From the NCBI GenBank assembly GCA_021904315.1, contig CM038917.1, positions 1,488,001 to 1,552,000 of the forward strand: 64,000 nucleotides of DNA. The letters run 5' to 3'. The DNA is from Sphagnum magellanicum (Eukaryota; Streptophyta; Sphagnopsida; Sphagnales; Sphagnaceae). The notes below the pieces were generated by a model. That model was not told where the DNA came from and did no database searches. It saw nothing but the letters and a program-made list of their open reading frames with translations. Position numbers and translations under genes: made by a program. The number at the start of each line of letters is the position of its first letter. The stretch's first letter is position 1. Shown piece by piece: positions 11,735-24,500 of the stretch.

Positions 11735-14700
11735 AGTTTGTGATCAGTGGTTTTTTTTCCAAAACATTATGTTATTTTTTGGACAAAAATATTGAGATTT
11801 TTGTCTATTGTAAATTGAACTAATTTTGCCAAATTTTCAATAGCTCAAAATTGAAAAGGAAAAAAAAAGAAAACCTTGTTTGTGATGGAGAGAAAATTGA
11901 CCCAGATTAGTTCCTGATTTGTTTATGCATCAAACTTCCAACAATGCCACACTCCTGCATGGGGATGTTTCTTTGTTTTCAACAAATGTTATTGATGACA
12001 TCCCATGATATCCCATTAATCATAACCTACTCAACAGTACATCATTAAATATATATAAATATGCTGGGGCTCTATGTTGCTACCCTACCAGTGACAATTT
12101 TCTTTCTTATTATGCTCCCATATGATTATCATTAAGTCATCATTATTTAATTTTAGTTAATATAAATATCATGGACATGAAAAGGCACATTTTAATTTGC
12201 TTTGTCATATTTATGTTGTAAGGTATGGAAAGGGGTAAAATAGTTATAAAGATAAGAGATAGTTATTGGGAAAGGAGTGAGGTAGTGTGACTTAAAAGTA
12301 ATTCTAAAGTGAAAAAGGTTAATCACTTTCTACCCCAAACCGGTGGTTGATGGTGCGATGTGACTGTTCATGAGCATGTTGATCATGCATTGCTTGAAAT
12401 AGTGTGTTTGTTTGTTTTGTTTTATGCTTGCAGTTCTCCATTCATGGAGAAAGGAGAATGCGAGTGTCTTGTTTGAAGGAAGCTTGCTAGTTGTGTTTGA
12501 TTTTTGTTTTTCATGACATCTTGTGAAATCAAAGTTCCGATTGGTGGATTGCATTGCACAAGGATGATGAGTTGTTGCTATTTGAAGGTGATTGGTTTTT
12601 GCAAGACACCAAGAAAAGCTAAGTATTCTATAATTGAATTATGTTCGTAGCAGAAGATTGAACGGGTGTAGTTGAAATGAATGGAGAGATGAATGCTCTA
12701 TGTGCATAGTAATGTTCTTTGCAATTCTGTTGTGTGAAGATACAAAATTTTATGTAATAAGTTTGTTATAGGCTAGTGGTGAAAATGATGCAGAACATTA
12801 AAAGATTCGTGAGCAACTTCCTTCATGGCATTGTATCAAGTGATATGAGATTGGGGAGTTGGGATGAGTGGAAGTGAATGCCCTGGTTGACACTTTGAGG
12901 TTGGGATCTGCTGCCAACTCATTTGTCTTGGGATTGGACTGAAATTGTTGATTTGGGTTCTTCAGAATTTGAGGTGATACTTAGGATTCTTTCCTTATGA
13001 AAACTTTCAGGATTCAATGAGTGAGAGGGTGTGAAGTAATGTCATAAGGAGTCAGTTGATGCTCACTGAGAGTGATTCCAAAACATTCTGATTCACCTAA
13101 GCCTTAGGGTTCAGAAGTAGATGTTGTGTAATTTAATTTCTGTAATAGATTTATGTGGCAGTCAGTATGGACCATGTACTAGCAATAGAGAGAAAGCTTT
13201 ATGTTCACAATTTATCCCTTCTTTTTGTGCATAGTGGTTCTAAAGATGATAAGTAATTATTAGAAAAGAAGTGAGGTAGTTGGACTTGAAAATGTCTCTG
13301 AAATTGTCTAGGGACAACCATACAAAGGATTATGCAAAATCAATAAGAAGCCGACAGAAAATTATAGAATATCACCCTAATACCAGTTCCTTGAAAGTTC
13401 GTCACTGAAATATAATATTATATTTAACATAGTTTCAAATTTCATGGATGAAGAACATTGCTCATGGATGAAAAAAATGTGCACTGATAATAACTTTTTT
13501 TGGATTTTTGGATGTGTGAAAAGCCTGACAAAATGAAGACGGAACTCCAGATTTATTCTCTTTAATGTAATTTTTTCTTGCCATGCTGGCACTGATAGTG
13601 CATAGTTAAATTAGTGTGGAGGATTTCTTCTCAGGTCAGAGATTTTCTTACTTTTGGTTCCCATTTGGGGTTTGAGGCAACTTATTTACCCTCAAACCTA
13701 AACTTGCTTCAAGGTATTCCTTTCACCTTTCTTTCTTGCCAGGAAGCCAATAGACTTCCAAGAGACCAATGCCATACTCAGTATTAAAGACTAAGTACTA
13801 TAGCCTGCCCTATGACCGACCACCGCCTATGACCGAACATTTTATGAATATCTTCCTCATCTCTTCTTCATTTTGAGTGATTTAAAACGTTATGGGAGCA
13901 CTAACTTGAGCTCTCCAATTCGTCTTTGAACAGCAGAGGCAAAGGAGTAATTATAGAAGAGCAAGAAGAGAAATAAGCTTTTCCAAGTTATAAAATGCGT
14001 TTTTCTTCTCTTTTCTTCTCTTCTACCCTCTTACTTTCAATGCTCATAACTTTCTTGTTTCTTATTCAATTTAAGTGATTTAAAGTGCTATAAGAACGCA
14101 ACCTTATGATCTACAAATCATCTTTGAACCATAAAGGAAATAGAGCGACTTCCAAAAACTTTTTTGGGTGTTCAGTAATAGTCTTCCAAGTGTTTGGTGA
14201 TTTTTCGTTTCCACCATTTGACACCCCTGGGAACTTTGGAGGGCCACATCTGACTCGTTTCTTCATCTTTTTCAACAATTCAACTTTCTGTGGTTGCACA
14301 AATAGTAGGGCTACAATTCCTATTTGGACATGAAATTCAAAGGAGCACTCTCCAGAAATTCGCAGACCTCTGAGACACTAAATGTTCAGTGACCGGCCTG
14401 GCTACCCTACTTGGGCTCCGTGCTGCTCCACATTACCAGCTACAATCAACTGTCATAAGTTTGAAATCTTAATATATTTAAATTTCTTCCTTGAATCTTC
14501 CAATTTCAAAACAAAATTCTATGATTATATAGATCTTCCATGAAATAATTTCCATTTCCATATTCATTCTGGATTGTGAAATTCAATCTTCACCTATTGA
14601 AAACATTTTATAAAAATTTGTGTATCGATTATACCAAGAAAATCATGAAACTCTATCAATTTGAAAGAAAAGATTTTAAGAGGATTAACCTTTTATTCAA

Positions 14701-15106
14701 TGTGATGTGCCCCTTTGAATTCAAATATGTGTTGGTGTCGCTTGGGAAGACAAAAGCATTCAATTTTCACATGTGACAATTGAAGGGCAATGATATGTTC
14801 AATCACAGTGGCCCCTTGCTGGCTGGATCTTTCTTTGAAAGATCTCTTCACCTAAGAATCCCACCCCACCCAAACAATCATGAGAACACAATGCAATTCC
14901 TCTTTTGTCAAAACCTCACAAAGCTGTACTATATGAACAAGAAGCAACAACTGTCAACTACCAAAAACCTAAAATGAATCAATAAGCTACATGTCCAAGC
15001 AATACAGGATTAAGCTGAAAAACTCTTATAGTAATCAACATGCATCAAAGGAATGACAGACGATGGATTTAGTTAAGGAGTTCTTGGTCAATGCCTGGGA
15101 CACCAA
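9898..15106. other. Long gene-free AT-rich interval
   Basis: No gene was found. Contents noted are a GGTTAT/ATAACC module (10480-10700), a stretch with repeated 'accagag/ctctggtt' motifs (10830-11060) and a TA microsatellite (11694-11728). Short open frames near 13377-13592 and 14106-14333 look random. The last few hundred bases precede the 3' end of the minus-strand carrier gene and may include its 3' untranslated region. Confidence 0.4.
11694..11728. repeat. TA dinucleotide microsatellite
   Basis: An uninterrupted alternating TA run of 35 bases. Confidence 0.95.
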
Positions 15107-18100
15107 TTACTTGAGAAACTTCAATACAGATTCGTAGACGAGAAAAGTAACGGAAGATGATGGCACAACTCTCAGCAAATTAGGGACAATTCCTTTGTAC
15201 AGCCCCCGTAAACCTTCATACCTGCCATGTGTTTAACAAACAATCAGTCTCATAATCATCACCCATCATCATCCAAGTCCAAAAGAAAGTTCTATCTTGT
15301 GATGTTCTTTGTCCATTCCATAAGAGGGTTCATCTAATTAGTCAGTCAGCAAATTTCCTATCTTGCTGCACTGCAGACACCACACAATTCATTCATTGCT
15401 TCCACAGAAGTAACTTATGGAAAAGCACACATCATCTGTAACTTACACAGCATGGAAGATAGTGAACATAAAAGTCTTGCCAAGTGGTCATTATATCAAA
15501 AGTTGGTGGACATTTTACCTTATGGCATCTTCAAAGGCATGCCAAGTGTTGCGGTACTTGAAAAATCCTTCCTTACTTGGTCTTTGCTGTTAGAAATAAA
15601 CAGTCACACTCTGAAATTTATTTTTGAAAGTACTTCACTATGGGTTTATCATGAGGCTAGAACCTTCTTGCAATATTTCTGTCAACTGACTCATGAATTG
15701 TTGCCAATGTCTCTGTATTCCCCAGTCACCTACAATAACGACTATCAGCCAAGAGACAAAGGGTACCTGAAGACGAGATCGGATGACCTGCAATATGGAC
15801 CAAACAATATGTATGTAAACACAATCACAGAGCACTGAAGATTGAGGACATTTCATGAAGATCTCATTGTATGAGTACATTTGCAAACATCACTGATCAT
15901 GAGAAGACAAACAAACAACCCAACCATTCTGTGTTGTTAAATTGTACACCAGGCTTAACCCACAATTGAGTCATTGCATCATGCTTTGACCCAAGTGATC
16001 ATGGAGAAAGTTTTGAGCAAGTTGTGAAACTCAATCTGCAAAAGTGTTTCTGTACATACCTGATATGGATATGTGAGAAAGACAGCAAACAGCTTTGATG
16101 ATGCCCCCAAAACTGCAAAATCTTGGGATGTCTGCATCATAGGATTGAGACATAATGAGAGTTCAAGAGCTGATAGGGCTAAAATGAACCACAAACCAAT
16201 GACATGAGAGCTATGTGTGCACAATGGCCATTGAGATACTAAAGAGAGCAGGGAGTTACTACCAAAAGATCTTCACCCTTTGTATTCATAAGCTGGTCTG
16301 TGGATTTTTGAGAGCGATAGGCAATCAACAACTTCCGGCCTTCTTCATAGGCCATGAATTGTAAGGCTCCATGCGATACCTGAAATGCCTCAGTAGAATC
16401 AAATCATTATGCTTTGTACCCACTGCCAGCTGATACATTCAGAAGGGACAGCACGTATCAGGAAGAGAAGATTCAGAATGTGTCCTGCCTTGCTCCCATG
16501 AGCTTGAACTCAAAACATTTGACAGAGCTTCTAAACTGCAAGTTTTTACAAAGAGTGGGCTTGCTAGCATCCTAGCAAGGCAACAGGGTTGACCCTGGTA
16601 TCAGGAGTTGTGAAAGTACCAGCCCTGCTTCATACTCTTCATACATAAAAATTCAGATAAGCCATTGTGGCTGATTGTTGGTTACCCATGACACCCTCAA
16701 ATTGTAGTGACCACTTTGCAATGTCTCACCTGAAATGGAAAATCTTTAGATCATGCAACATGCACCCTTTTAAGAAAAAGAAGAAAATGGAAATACTCAC
16801 AAGAACAAGTCCAGGGCCAAGACCTTTGTAAAGACCACGCCAGCCCTCCTCTTTGAGAATGCTTCGCAGGGCATCTAGAATTTGAACACAATCCTTCAGT
16901 TTGAAAGACATACACGTGAAATAATCTCCAGGAAATTCACTTGATTGGATACACACACAAGTCAACAACAAGGCCATAAGGGGATTTACAAACCATAGAA
17001 TCCTGTATATGGTTGATGTGTGCCATGGGCAGGGCCCTGAAGCTGTAACCTTGTTTTCACTAACCATACTGGATTTGTCAGCACACAAACCTAGCACACT
17101 CCAACCCCACAACCTTATTATTCTGGATACAAAGATATTGCAATCATACAAATGTTGTTGGTTGACCCTTACTCCTACTCAATTATAGAAAGTAGCAGCT
17201 TTGGAGAACTTAAGAGCCAGAGACTCCAGATAAATTAGGAGAGGACTTACTATTGATCCTGCTTCAGCAGCTGAAAGAAGATGCAAGGTTGGACCCAGGT
17301 CCCTACCAACTAGCTGCCGATTTCTTTCTTTTATGTTGCTATACCTAATGCACGGGTACAGTACACCATGGGAAAGCCAATCAGCAAATCAAAACAGTCT
17401 ACTCATGCAACAATCTATACAGCAGCAAAACCAAGTCAAAAGCCTTTCTTTTACAAAAACTGAAAACTGACAGCAAAATGAGCATGATGACCAGGTTATA
17501 CAATATTGATGACAATCACCAGAATAGAATCAAATTCACAGTTTCATGACTGATCCAAAACCCACATGTAGATCATGGGAAGAGGTCTACTGGCAAACAT
17601 GAATGTTAACCATGAGTCTTTCAGCAAACACACTCTATCAGGTTCCAGGGTGAGACCTAGGCATCACTTACAAGAAAAAGTAGAGACCCCATGACAAGCT
17701 TGATCCCAGAACCGCAGGAAACAGGCCCGCATACAGCCCTCTTAATCCCTGTGAAACTCAAGCTCTCTTCATTTATGATCTGTCATAATTTTGTTGTCTT
17801 CAGTGACAATGCAGAATCTAACATATTACCTCCATTCATCATAAGAAGCGTCTGGTTTCAAAGTATATCAACAACAAGAGCCAGAATTGTTTAAAACTTC
17901 ACAAGGTGATTGATTTGTAGAGCAATGAATCCAAACAAGCGGCTTGTTGCATAATGGCTCTGCCCTTTAAATGATATGCATAGAGATGATAATTATTCAA
18001 CATACTAAATTGGAAACACACAGTCATTAGGAGTGTGAAGCCCAAGTGGAATCTTCAGTGACACCTGAAGTGTTTCTAGGGTGAACTCCACATGACTCTA

Positions 18101-18726
18101 GAATGTAGGGATACCAAACTTCTAGCCTGTCTCATCACAATGTCTCTACCCTGAAGATGATTAACCCCGTATATATATATAAACAGGCAGAGCGGCACAT
18201 CAAGACACAAGCTTTCCACCAGAGTTTCAGGAAAATCACAAAGACAGATAATAATACAATCTCATCAGTTCACAATTGGATTAGGTAGGACGAGCTTGGA
18301 AAACACACACATACCTCTACTTTGGCAATTGTGTACAAAGCATGAACTGTGTGTTTGTACTTGGGGATGGTTGTCTGTCGCCCATCCTGCACTGCACAAA
18401 CAACAGAGAGAGAGGAGGTATCATCATAACAAAGAAGACATGGCTACATACATACAAGAAGAGAGAAAACTCCAATCATTTCCAAGCCTTCAAGAAAAGG
18501 TACATCAAGCAGAAATCTGACAAGCTTGCTTCTTTGTCGTAGGGTTTAGGGTTGAATAGGGTTTGTATTATTGAAAAAGAACAAAGTCTCTCTCTTATTA
18601 ACCTTGGAAGCGAGTGCGCACAATGTCCAGTGGATGCAGAGCGACAACGGTGGTGAGACCTGCCACAGCTCCCGCAGCTGCATTCTCCCATTTCCACTGC
18701 GGCCAATTGTGTAGGATGTTGTTCAT
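15107..18726 (-). CDS. FOLT1: Chloroplast folate transporter-like mitochondrial carrier (11 exons)
   Basis: Predicted 311-aa carrier matching Arabidopsis FOLT1 (308 aa) along its length. That protein imports folate across the plastid envelope. Exons, 5' to 3' on the minus strand: 18603-18726, 18315-18391, 17672-17748, 17251-17344, 16994-17090, 16801-16874, 16263-16379, 16060-16131, 15767-15787, 15519-15586, 15107-15221. All introns are GT-AG and the phases close exactly. The protein has the three tandem carrier repeats with signatures HPLDIVRTRFQ, NPVWLVKTRLQ and YPYQVIRSRLQ. Tryptophan in the second signature is typical of the folate/FAD/NAD/pyrimidine carrier branch. The start ATG at 18724-18726 begins MNNILHNWPQWKWENAAAG, close to the Arabidopsis N-terminus. 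An upstream in-frame extension exists but is purine-rich and probably untranslated. Exon 9 is only 21 nt. A mitochondrial FAD carrier role cannot be excluded by sequence alone. Confidence 0.93.
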
Positions 18727-19124
18727 CGCGACGAAGATCGATCGATCCCCACCTCTCCTCTCCTCTTCTCTCCCCTCCCTAGTCGATGCTATTGCAAAGC
18801 CTTTTTGCAACGCGTCATGCCACCAGACATGGCTACCTATTGACCTAATTGATGAGGCTGGATCTTGGATCACAATTCTTTGTGCATAAAGTTTGAATTT
18901 CAGCAATTTACATAGAGAAAGGAAAAGGAGAAAGTTGGAAGCTGAAACAACTGAGGCAGGAGATCTGGAGTCTGATGCTAGCCGGGGAGATCAAGGAAGC
19001 TGGTCACTCTGCCACCACCATCATTCACGTTATTGACTCTGAAGGAGGGGTCACAGCTTTGAATGGAGTGATTCAAAGGAACTGCTTCAAGTACAGCTAT
19101 TGATTCAATCACCAGCCCGGGCAT
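18727..19124 (-). promoter_or_regulatory. Leader and upstream region of the FOLT1-like gene
   Basis: GC- and purine-richer DNA lies directly upstream of the start codon, consistent with a 5' untranslated region and core promoter. I could not place a TATA box or transcription start with confidence. Confidence 0.35.
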
Positions 19125-19366
19125 TTCATAAGCTTACATTGAGATTGAAATTTCAGTCGCATGTACAATTTGTAACATAGAATTTTTTTTCATAAGCTTA
19201 CATTGGAATCGAAATTTCGATCCCATGTACAATTTGTAAGATAGAATTTTTTCATAAGCCGAAATTTACATCGCATGTACAATTTGTAAAATGGAAATAT
19301 GTTTCATAAACTCACATTGAGATCGAAATTTCGGTGACATGTTCAACTTGTAACGTAGAAATTTGG
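19125..19366. repeat. Four-copy tandem array upstream of the FOLT1-like gene
   Basis: Units start with TTCATAAGCTTACATTG near 19125, 19189, 19251 and 19303. Each contains GAAATTTC and CATGTACAATTTGTAA. Unit length is 64, 62 and 52 bp; the third copy has lost part of the front. The array lies about 400-640 bp upstream of the start codon, in what may be promoter DNA. Confidence 0.85.
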
Positions 19367-21507
19367 AACAAAATGCCTGCCACCTAAAATGCTGATGCAT
19401 GTGATTGTAGAAGAGTCCCAGGGCGACATCTGTTTATTGGCTCAGATTTCAGGAATCAGAACTTGTATACAGAAGCATAATCATGGGTATGATTGATGCC
19501 TATGGGAAGACTTCCCTCTCCTTGTGTGAGGTATCTTGCTTTGTGTCCTGCAACAGTTTACAATGTAGCTAGAACATTATGTACCGTGGACTTGATAGCT
19601 GAGTCTTGAGTTCGTGTCAATACAACTGGGAAGGATATGAGTTCTATGGTTTGTACATTCTTCCAAATGGCATGTTGTAACAGTTGGCGAAGTCATCAAT
19701 ATTTGGGCTTTAAAGCTCTTGTGACAGGGAGATCCAACCATTGGACCTTGGATTATAAGCTTTTTTTAATCCATCCCCTTTTGCATATTACAATATGTTC
19801 AAATATATGAGTTTTCTTTTATGAGATTGAAACTGGTTGACAGTGCAATAAAATCCAATCCCTACAATCTGCAGGCTTAATTCAAGGGGAAATTTTGCTA
19901 AAACTCAAGTTTAGAGGCAGGTTTTCTTTTTTTGCAAATGCTAGCATCTATTGTCCAAAAAATAAGAAAATTGTAGACTACTTGAATTTTTCAGATGTAC
20001 CATCATTCACCATACATTGGGTTCACTTAGTAAGGACAATAACAGACAGAATTGCATACATAGATAGCATTCTGTTCTGTGTAAATGCTGTCCTAATTCA
20101 TCTGGCTCTCTTTTTTGTCAAGGCCTGAATCCATGCAAAATCATTACAGGAAGAAGAAGAAGAGGAGGAGGAGGCAGATCCACCATCAAAACAGGAGGTC
20201 AGTATTCCCACTTGTTCTGCAACAAGTTTCTTCTTCACATTGACATAGTCATAAAATGCCTAGTCAAAGCAACATGTCTTGATTACCTATATAATAATGT
20301 AAATCAGAAGTATATAATGTCATAAGAGGACTTATTGGAAAATCTACAAACAATTTCTCTTCTACTCCTAGTTTTCCCTGCAGGAAAAGTTTGAATCACA
20401 CTGCTAATTATCAGACCAGTAGCTCAAGGGAAGGGCAGAAGTAAATGCAGAAGTAAACTCAAAAGTCATGTTCAAGAACAGTGGAATGCAAAGCATGTAA
20501 CATATTAGATGATATGATGCTCAATCATGGGGAAGCTGTGTGTGAAACCTTGTCTCTAAAATATCGGCAACATGAGAAGATTGTGGCAGTTTGCACCATT
20601 TTCCTGATAACAATAGAAGAACACAATCCCTTGAAAACAAAATAAGAATTAGTTGGGTTCACAGCTTGGATTGGAACAGAAATCTTCAGGGTGGAAGATT
20701 TCTGTTCCAATCCCCTGAAATCTTTCAGGGTGAAAGACACTACATTAGCAGGTGAGAAAGACATGAGCAGAAGTGTGGAGCAGATCTCAAACACAGAAGC
20801 ACTCTGTTGCTCAGCAGCTTTGCATTTGATCATTTCTGGGAACAAACAAGAAAAAGAGGATGAGAAGGCATTGGAGCAGCAGTCCATCCATTGAGTGTGC
20901 ATTCCAACTTGTGCAAGGAAACAAGGAAATAATACATGAAACTGACGATTTTGGCTCTTTTCTTTTGCAATTCAGCCTTACAACACTTTACAAAGTTTGA
21001 TTTGCCGCAAAATCATCAGTCTCCAATAGGGAGATTGTCAACATTTGAGGAATGCTCAAGTGCAGCTGAAGGATCATAACCTATAGTTACCATAACTGAA
21101 CTTGGATCATAAATTATCTGAGTGTGCTTTGCCTAAAACACCTTCGTGTAACTAGGCAACAATGATCAACCCTAGTGCATTGGCATCCAGAGAATGCCAA
21201 GAATGCTCAAATTCACAAAAGCTCCAACCAACTATTTGTTGAATGACAGACTAGCAGAAGTCCCATACCCAGAGGTAGGTTTAGGTGGGAAGACCTGGGT
21301 TTATTGAGCTTGGTGCTGTCAAAGGGATCAAGTTGTTATCCATTCTTTCACACCTGCATCACAGAGATTCACATTAGAACTTTGGATCATTGCAACTGTG
21401 CAAGACAACGAAATTCATATAAACCAACATCACATTATGTCATGTGCTACATGCAAATGACTCTCTGCATAGCCACATTCCATACTGGAGACCAGAAGTT
21501 TCACTCT
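19367..21507. other. Intergenic DNA between two minus-strand genes
   Basis: It lies between the FOLT1-like promoter and the 3' end of the large unknown gene. The right part is probably 3' untranslated sequence of that gene. Apart from the hairpins at 20668-20730, nothing is supported. The open frames at 20525-20902 and 20691-20894 are opposite-strand reflections through the hairpin. Confidence 0.4.
20668..20730. other. Two adjacent perfect inverted repeats (hairpins)
   Basis: The left arm 20668-20687 and right arm 20694-20713 are perfectly complementary over 20 bp, with a 6-nt loop. Directly abutting is a second perfect hairpin, CCCTGAAA at 20713-20720 and TTTCAGGG at 20723-20730, with a 2-nt loop. 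Both would form on either strand. The structure lies about 0.8 kb downstream of the stop codon of the large minus-strand gene. It could be a transposon footprint, an RNA-processing structure or chance. Confidence 0.8.
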
Positions 21508-24500
21508 TTATTGATCTTGTCTAGGGGTGAATGCTTCACCAGCCCAGTCTTCACTTGCAAGCTTACCTACAAGAGCAGAAACATATGAGTACATCTGCAG
21601 TATGTACTAGATGGGAAATTTTGTTATCATCTAGTTGGAATTGACAATAAACACTGAAGAAAATACCTGAATCCTCTACTTCTAAAGCATATATACTTTC
21701 ATCTGAGGACAGAGAGGGTGGTTTGGAGTCCTTAGGGCATGTACTGCTGGGAGTCCTGCTCTGTGGAGTCTTACAGGTGATGGGTGTTCTACAATTCTCC
21801 TGGCCTGCAGCATTTGCAGATATAGGTGATGATGTGAGCCAGCTTGCAGCTTTTCTTGCATATGACAATAGCAATCCTTTCTCCTTTTTGTTTGAGTCAT
21901 ATGCATCTGACACATTTAACCCTGCCAATGGACAGCGATTACTGACATTGTCAGTTTCAACAGAAGCCACCTTTAGAGATGGAGTCCTGGTCAATTGACT
22001 GCCACAATTGTCCCCTGGTGGTGTATCATAAATCAACCCTCTCCCCTCTTCTGTTGAAGGTCTCAGAAATGCAGACTTTAACACTGGTGTACCATCCGCA
22101 TGTTTCACACAATCTGCAATAGAAGCTCCATGAACAACAGACCAGTCAGACCATTGAGATGATTGACTATCCACAGTCTGCCTCTGTGCATTTGTAGGTG
22201 AGCCCTTAGAGGAACCAATTTTTGAACCTCCAGTTGCATTGATAGCCGTGTGCATGTCCATTTGCTGCTCCAGCAACAGCAGTAATCCAGAATTTGTCTC
22301 AATTGGCATAGGGGGGACTGAGGCATCTGCAGGATCATTGATGGCAAAAAGCTTTCTACACTTGCCAGACCTGCTAGAGACTGGAGTTATTGCAGTTACT
22401 TTTGGTGCCACTCCAGCGCCACTCCTGCTGCCTGGTGAGCTTGAGTGCCAGTATATTTTATACCAAGAGTTTTGACCATATCTGTTGTGAGCTGGCAAGC
22501 TATTTGAAATTGCAGGGTCCTCATTGGAGCCCTTGATACTTGATGATTTGTACTGGCGGGAATGCTGGATTCCACAATTCTGGTGGAAACTGTCTTTGTT
22601 CACTGGAGGGGTACAAGATTTTGGTGAGGCCTCAGAAGCTTCAGCAACTCTCAAAAGACTGGAGTTCTCAGATTGCACACATTCTGTGTCACCAGAACAC
22701 ATGCTAGCTGCTGGCAGAATTGAACTACCAAGTCTCAGAATCAAATCGCTACCTGTGATACTGGATTGTTCAGAATCCAACTGTCGGCAATGTTCACGAG
22801 CTGTTCCTGGAGTTTTTTGAGGTGAAGAGGCTGCAATGACAATCATGTCACTTGGCAAACTTGTGACCTCAGTTCCCTCTATCTCACCTTTCTCAGATCC
22901 AGAGTTCTGAGAATGCAAACTTGCTGCAGTCAAATGAACAAGTTGTGTGGCTAAATCTGTGGTTTTCATGCTCTCTTGTACCAAAGATGATTCTTTATCT
23001 GCAACTGGAGAGGAAGAACCAAGTTCTGTGGGTGCTTCATGAACAAATCTGCCGCACAGGGACCCCGTGGGCACAGATAAAATAATCTGAGAGTGTTGTA
23101 AACAATCACTCTTTGCCATCCATGATGGAGCTGCTCTGTCAAGTACATGAACAGTCAAGTCTGATGTCCCAATTGGCTGAGATCCGCAATCCTGAGCAGA
23201 GCCAATATTTCCTGCTGAGAAAGGATCAGCAGGCATTGACACTGCTTCACTCAGAAACCCAACAGATGAATTGCTTGGTCCCCCAGGTAGCTCACAGTCA
23301 CGGTGTTGCACAAAGGCTCTCTCTGCCAAAATCTCTTTGAGAGAATCAGCACCATGGTTGTATCTTGGGGTGATATCCTCCGCTGACATGCTTAGAGTGA
23401 GGACTGTTTTCACAGTGCCACAGTCACCTCCATCTGTATCCAATACCAGTCTACATTGTACAGGTTGGGCATCAGATTCAGCAAATAGAGCTGAAGCTTT
23501 GTGCTGTTGTGGGTCAAGTAAACCTTGCAGGTCATTGTCTGATCTGTTAACCTGTGGATTAGGCTTCTTTTGAGAGTTTCCAGTTGCATGCAGAGCTATA
23601 TCACTAGTTTCACGCTCTGAAAGTTTGTTTGCAGTGAGTTGCAGGGTGTCAGACATTTGCTCTCTGCAGAATGAGCTTGAAGGATTTCTAGAAGCATGGA
23701 GACCCTTTGGCACTGGAACTCTGGTGCTTTCTGAGGAAGAACCTCGTGGAGTAACTGGAGATATGAGACAGGCTCTTGGTGTGGCTGGAGCAGAAGCAAC
23801 GTCCAATTGGACATATGGTGCATAGGGTATGGAAGAGCTGCTCCTTCCCAAAAGCAGGCATTGGAGATGTGAATCTCTGTCAGGAGTAAGATTGCTGGTT
23901 GTAATGGAATCCACACCACCAGAAGAATGATTCATTGTCTTTCTGGTTTGGAGTGCTTGCCTTGCAGTGTTGGAGAATGGCTGGTGTGTTGCAGAAACTG
24001 ACTGTGGGCCTGCCAATGCTTGTGCCTACATTCACAAAACCAACTGATAGGGGTGTCATTTCTGGAGAGTAGGTTCTTCATCTGGGGTAAATGAAATTGC
24101 AACAAGAAGACCTACACAGAAAGGTTTAGTAGACAGGGACACATACTGAGTCAAAGAAGCCAAGTTTGGGTGAGGGTTTGCGCAGGCCACTTGGCTTGTC
24201 AGCAGACAAAGGTTCTGTTGGAGTAGGTCCATTATCCCCTGTGGAGGCAGATAAGCCTATAACAAGTCCAGGGACAACCATTGCACTCTTACTCCTAGTG
24301 AGTCTGGGTACTTGCTTTCTGGAGTCCATACAAGGAGAAGACAAAACCTCTTTGGCATGTGGCATGTCCCTGACAGTGAATACCCCATTTACAGTTGTAT
24401 CTGATGCTGTTGTGTGCACCCTGTTACTTCCCTCTTTTACTTCAGGAACAGTTGGCAACCCTCCTAACCTCTTTGAGACAGCAGAGGTTTTCTGAGATGT

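Noticed and set aside
20525-20902. 125-codon minus-strand frame and its plus-strand partner
   Set aside because: The two frames mirror each other through the perfect hairpin. No homology was recognised and no intron structure fits.
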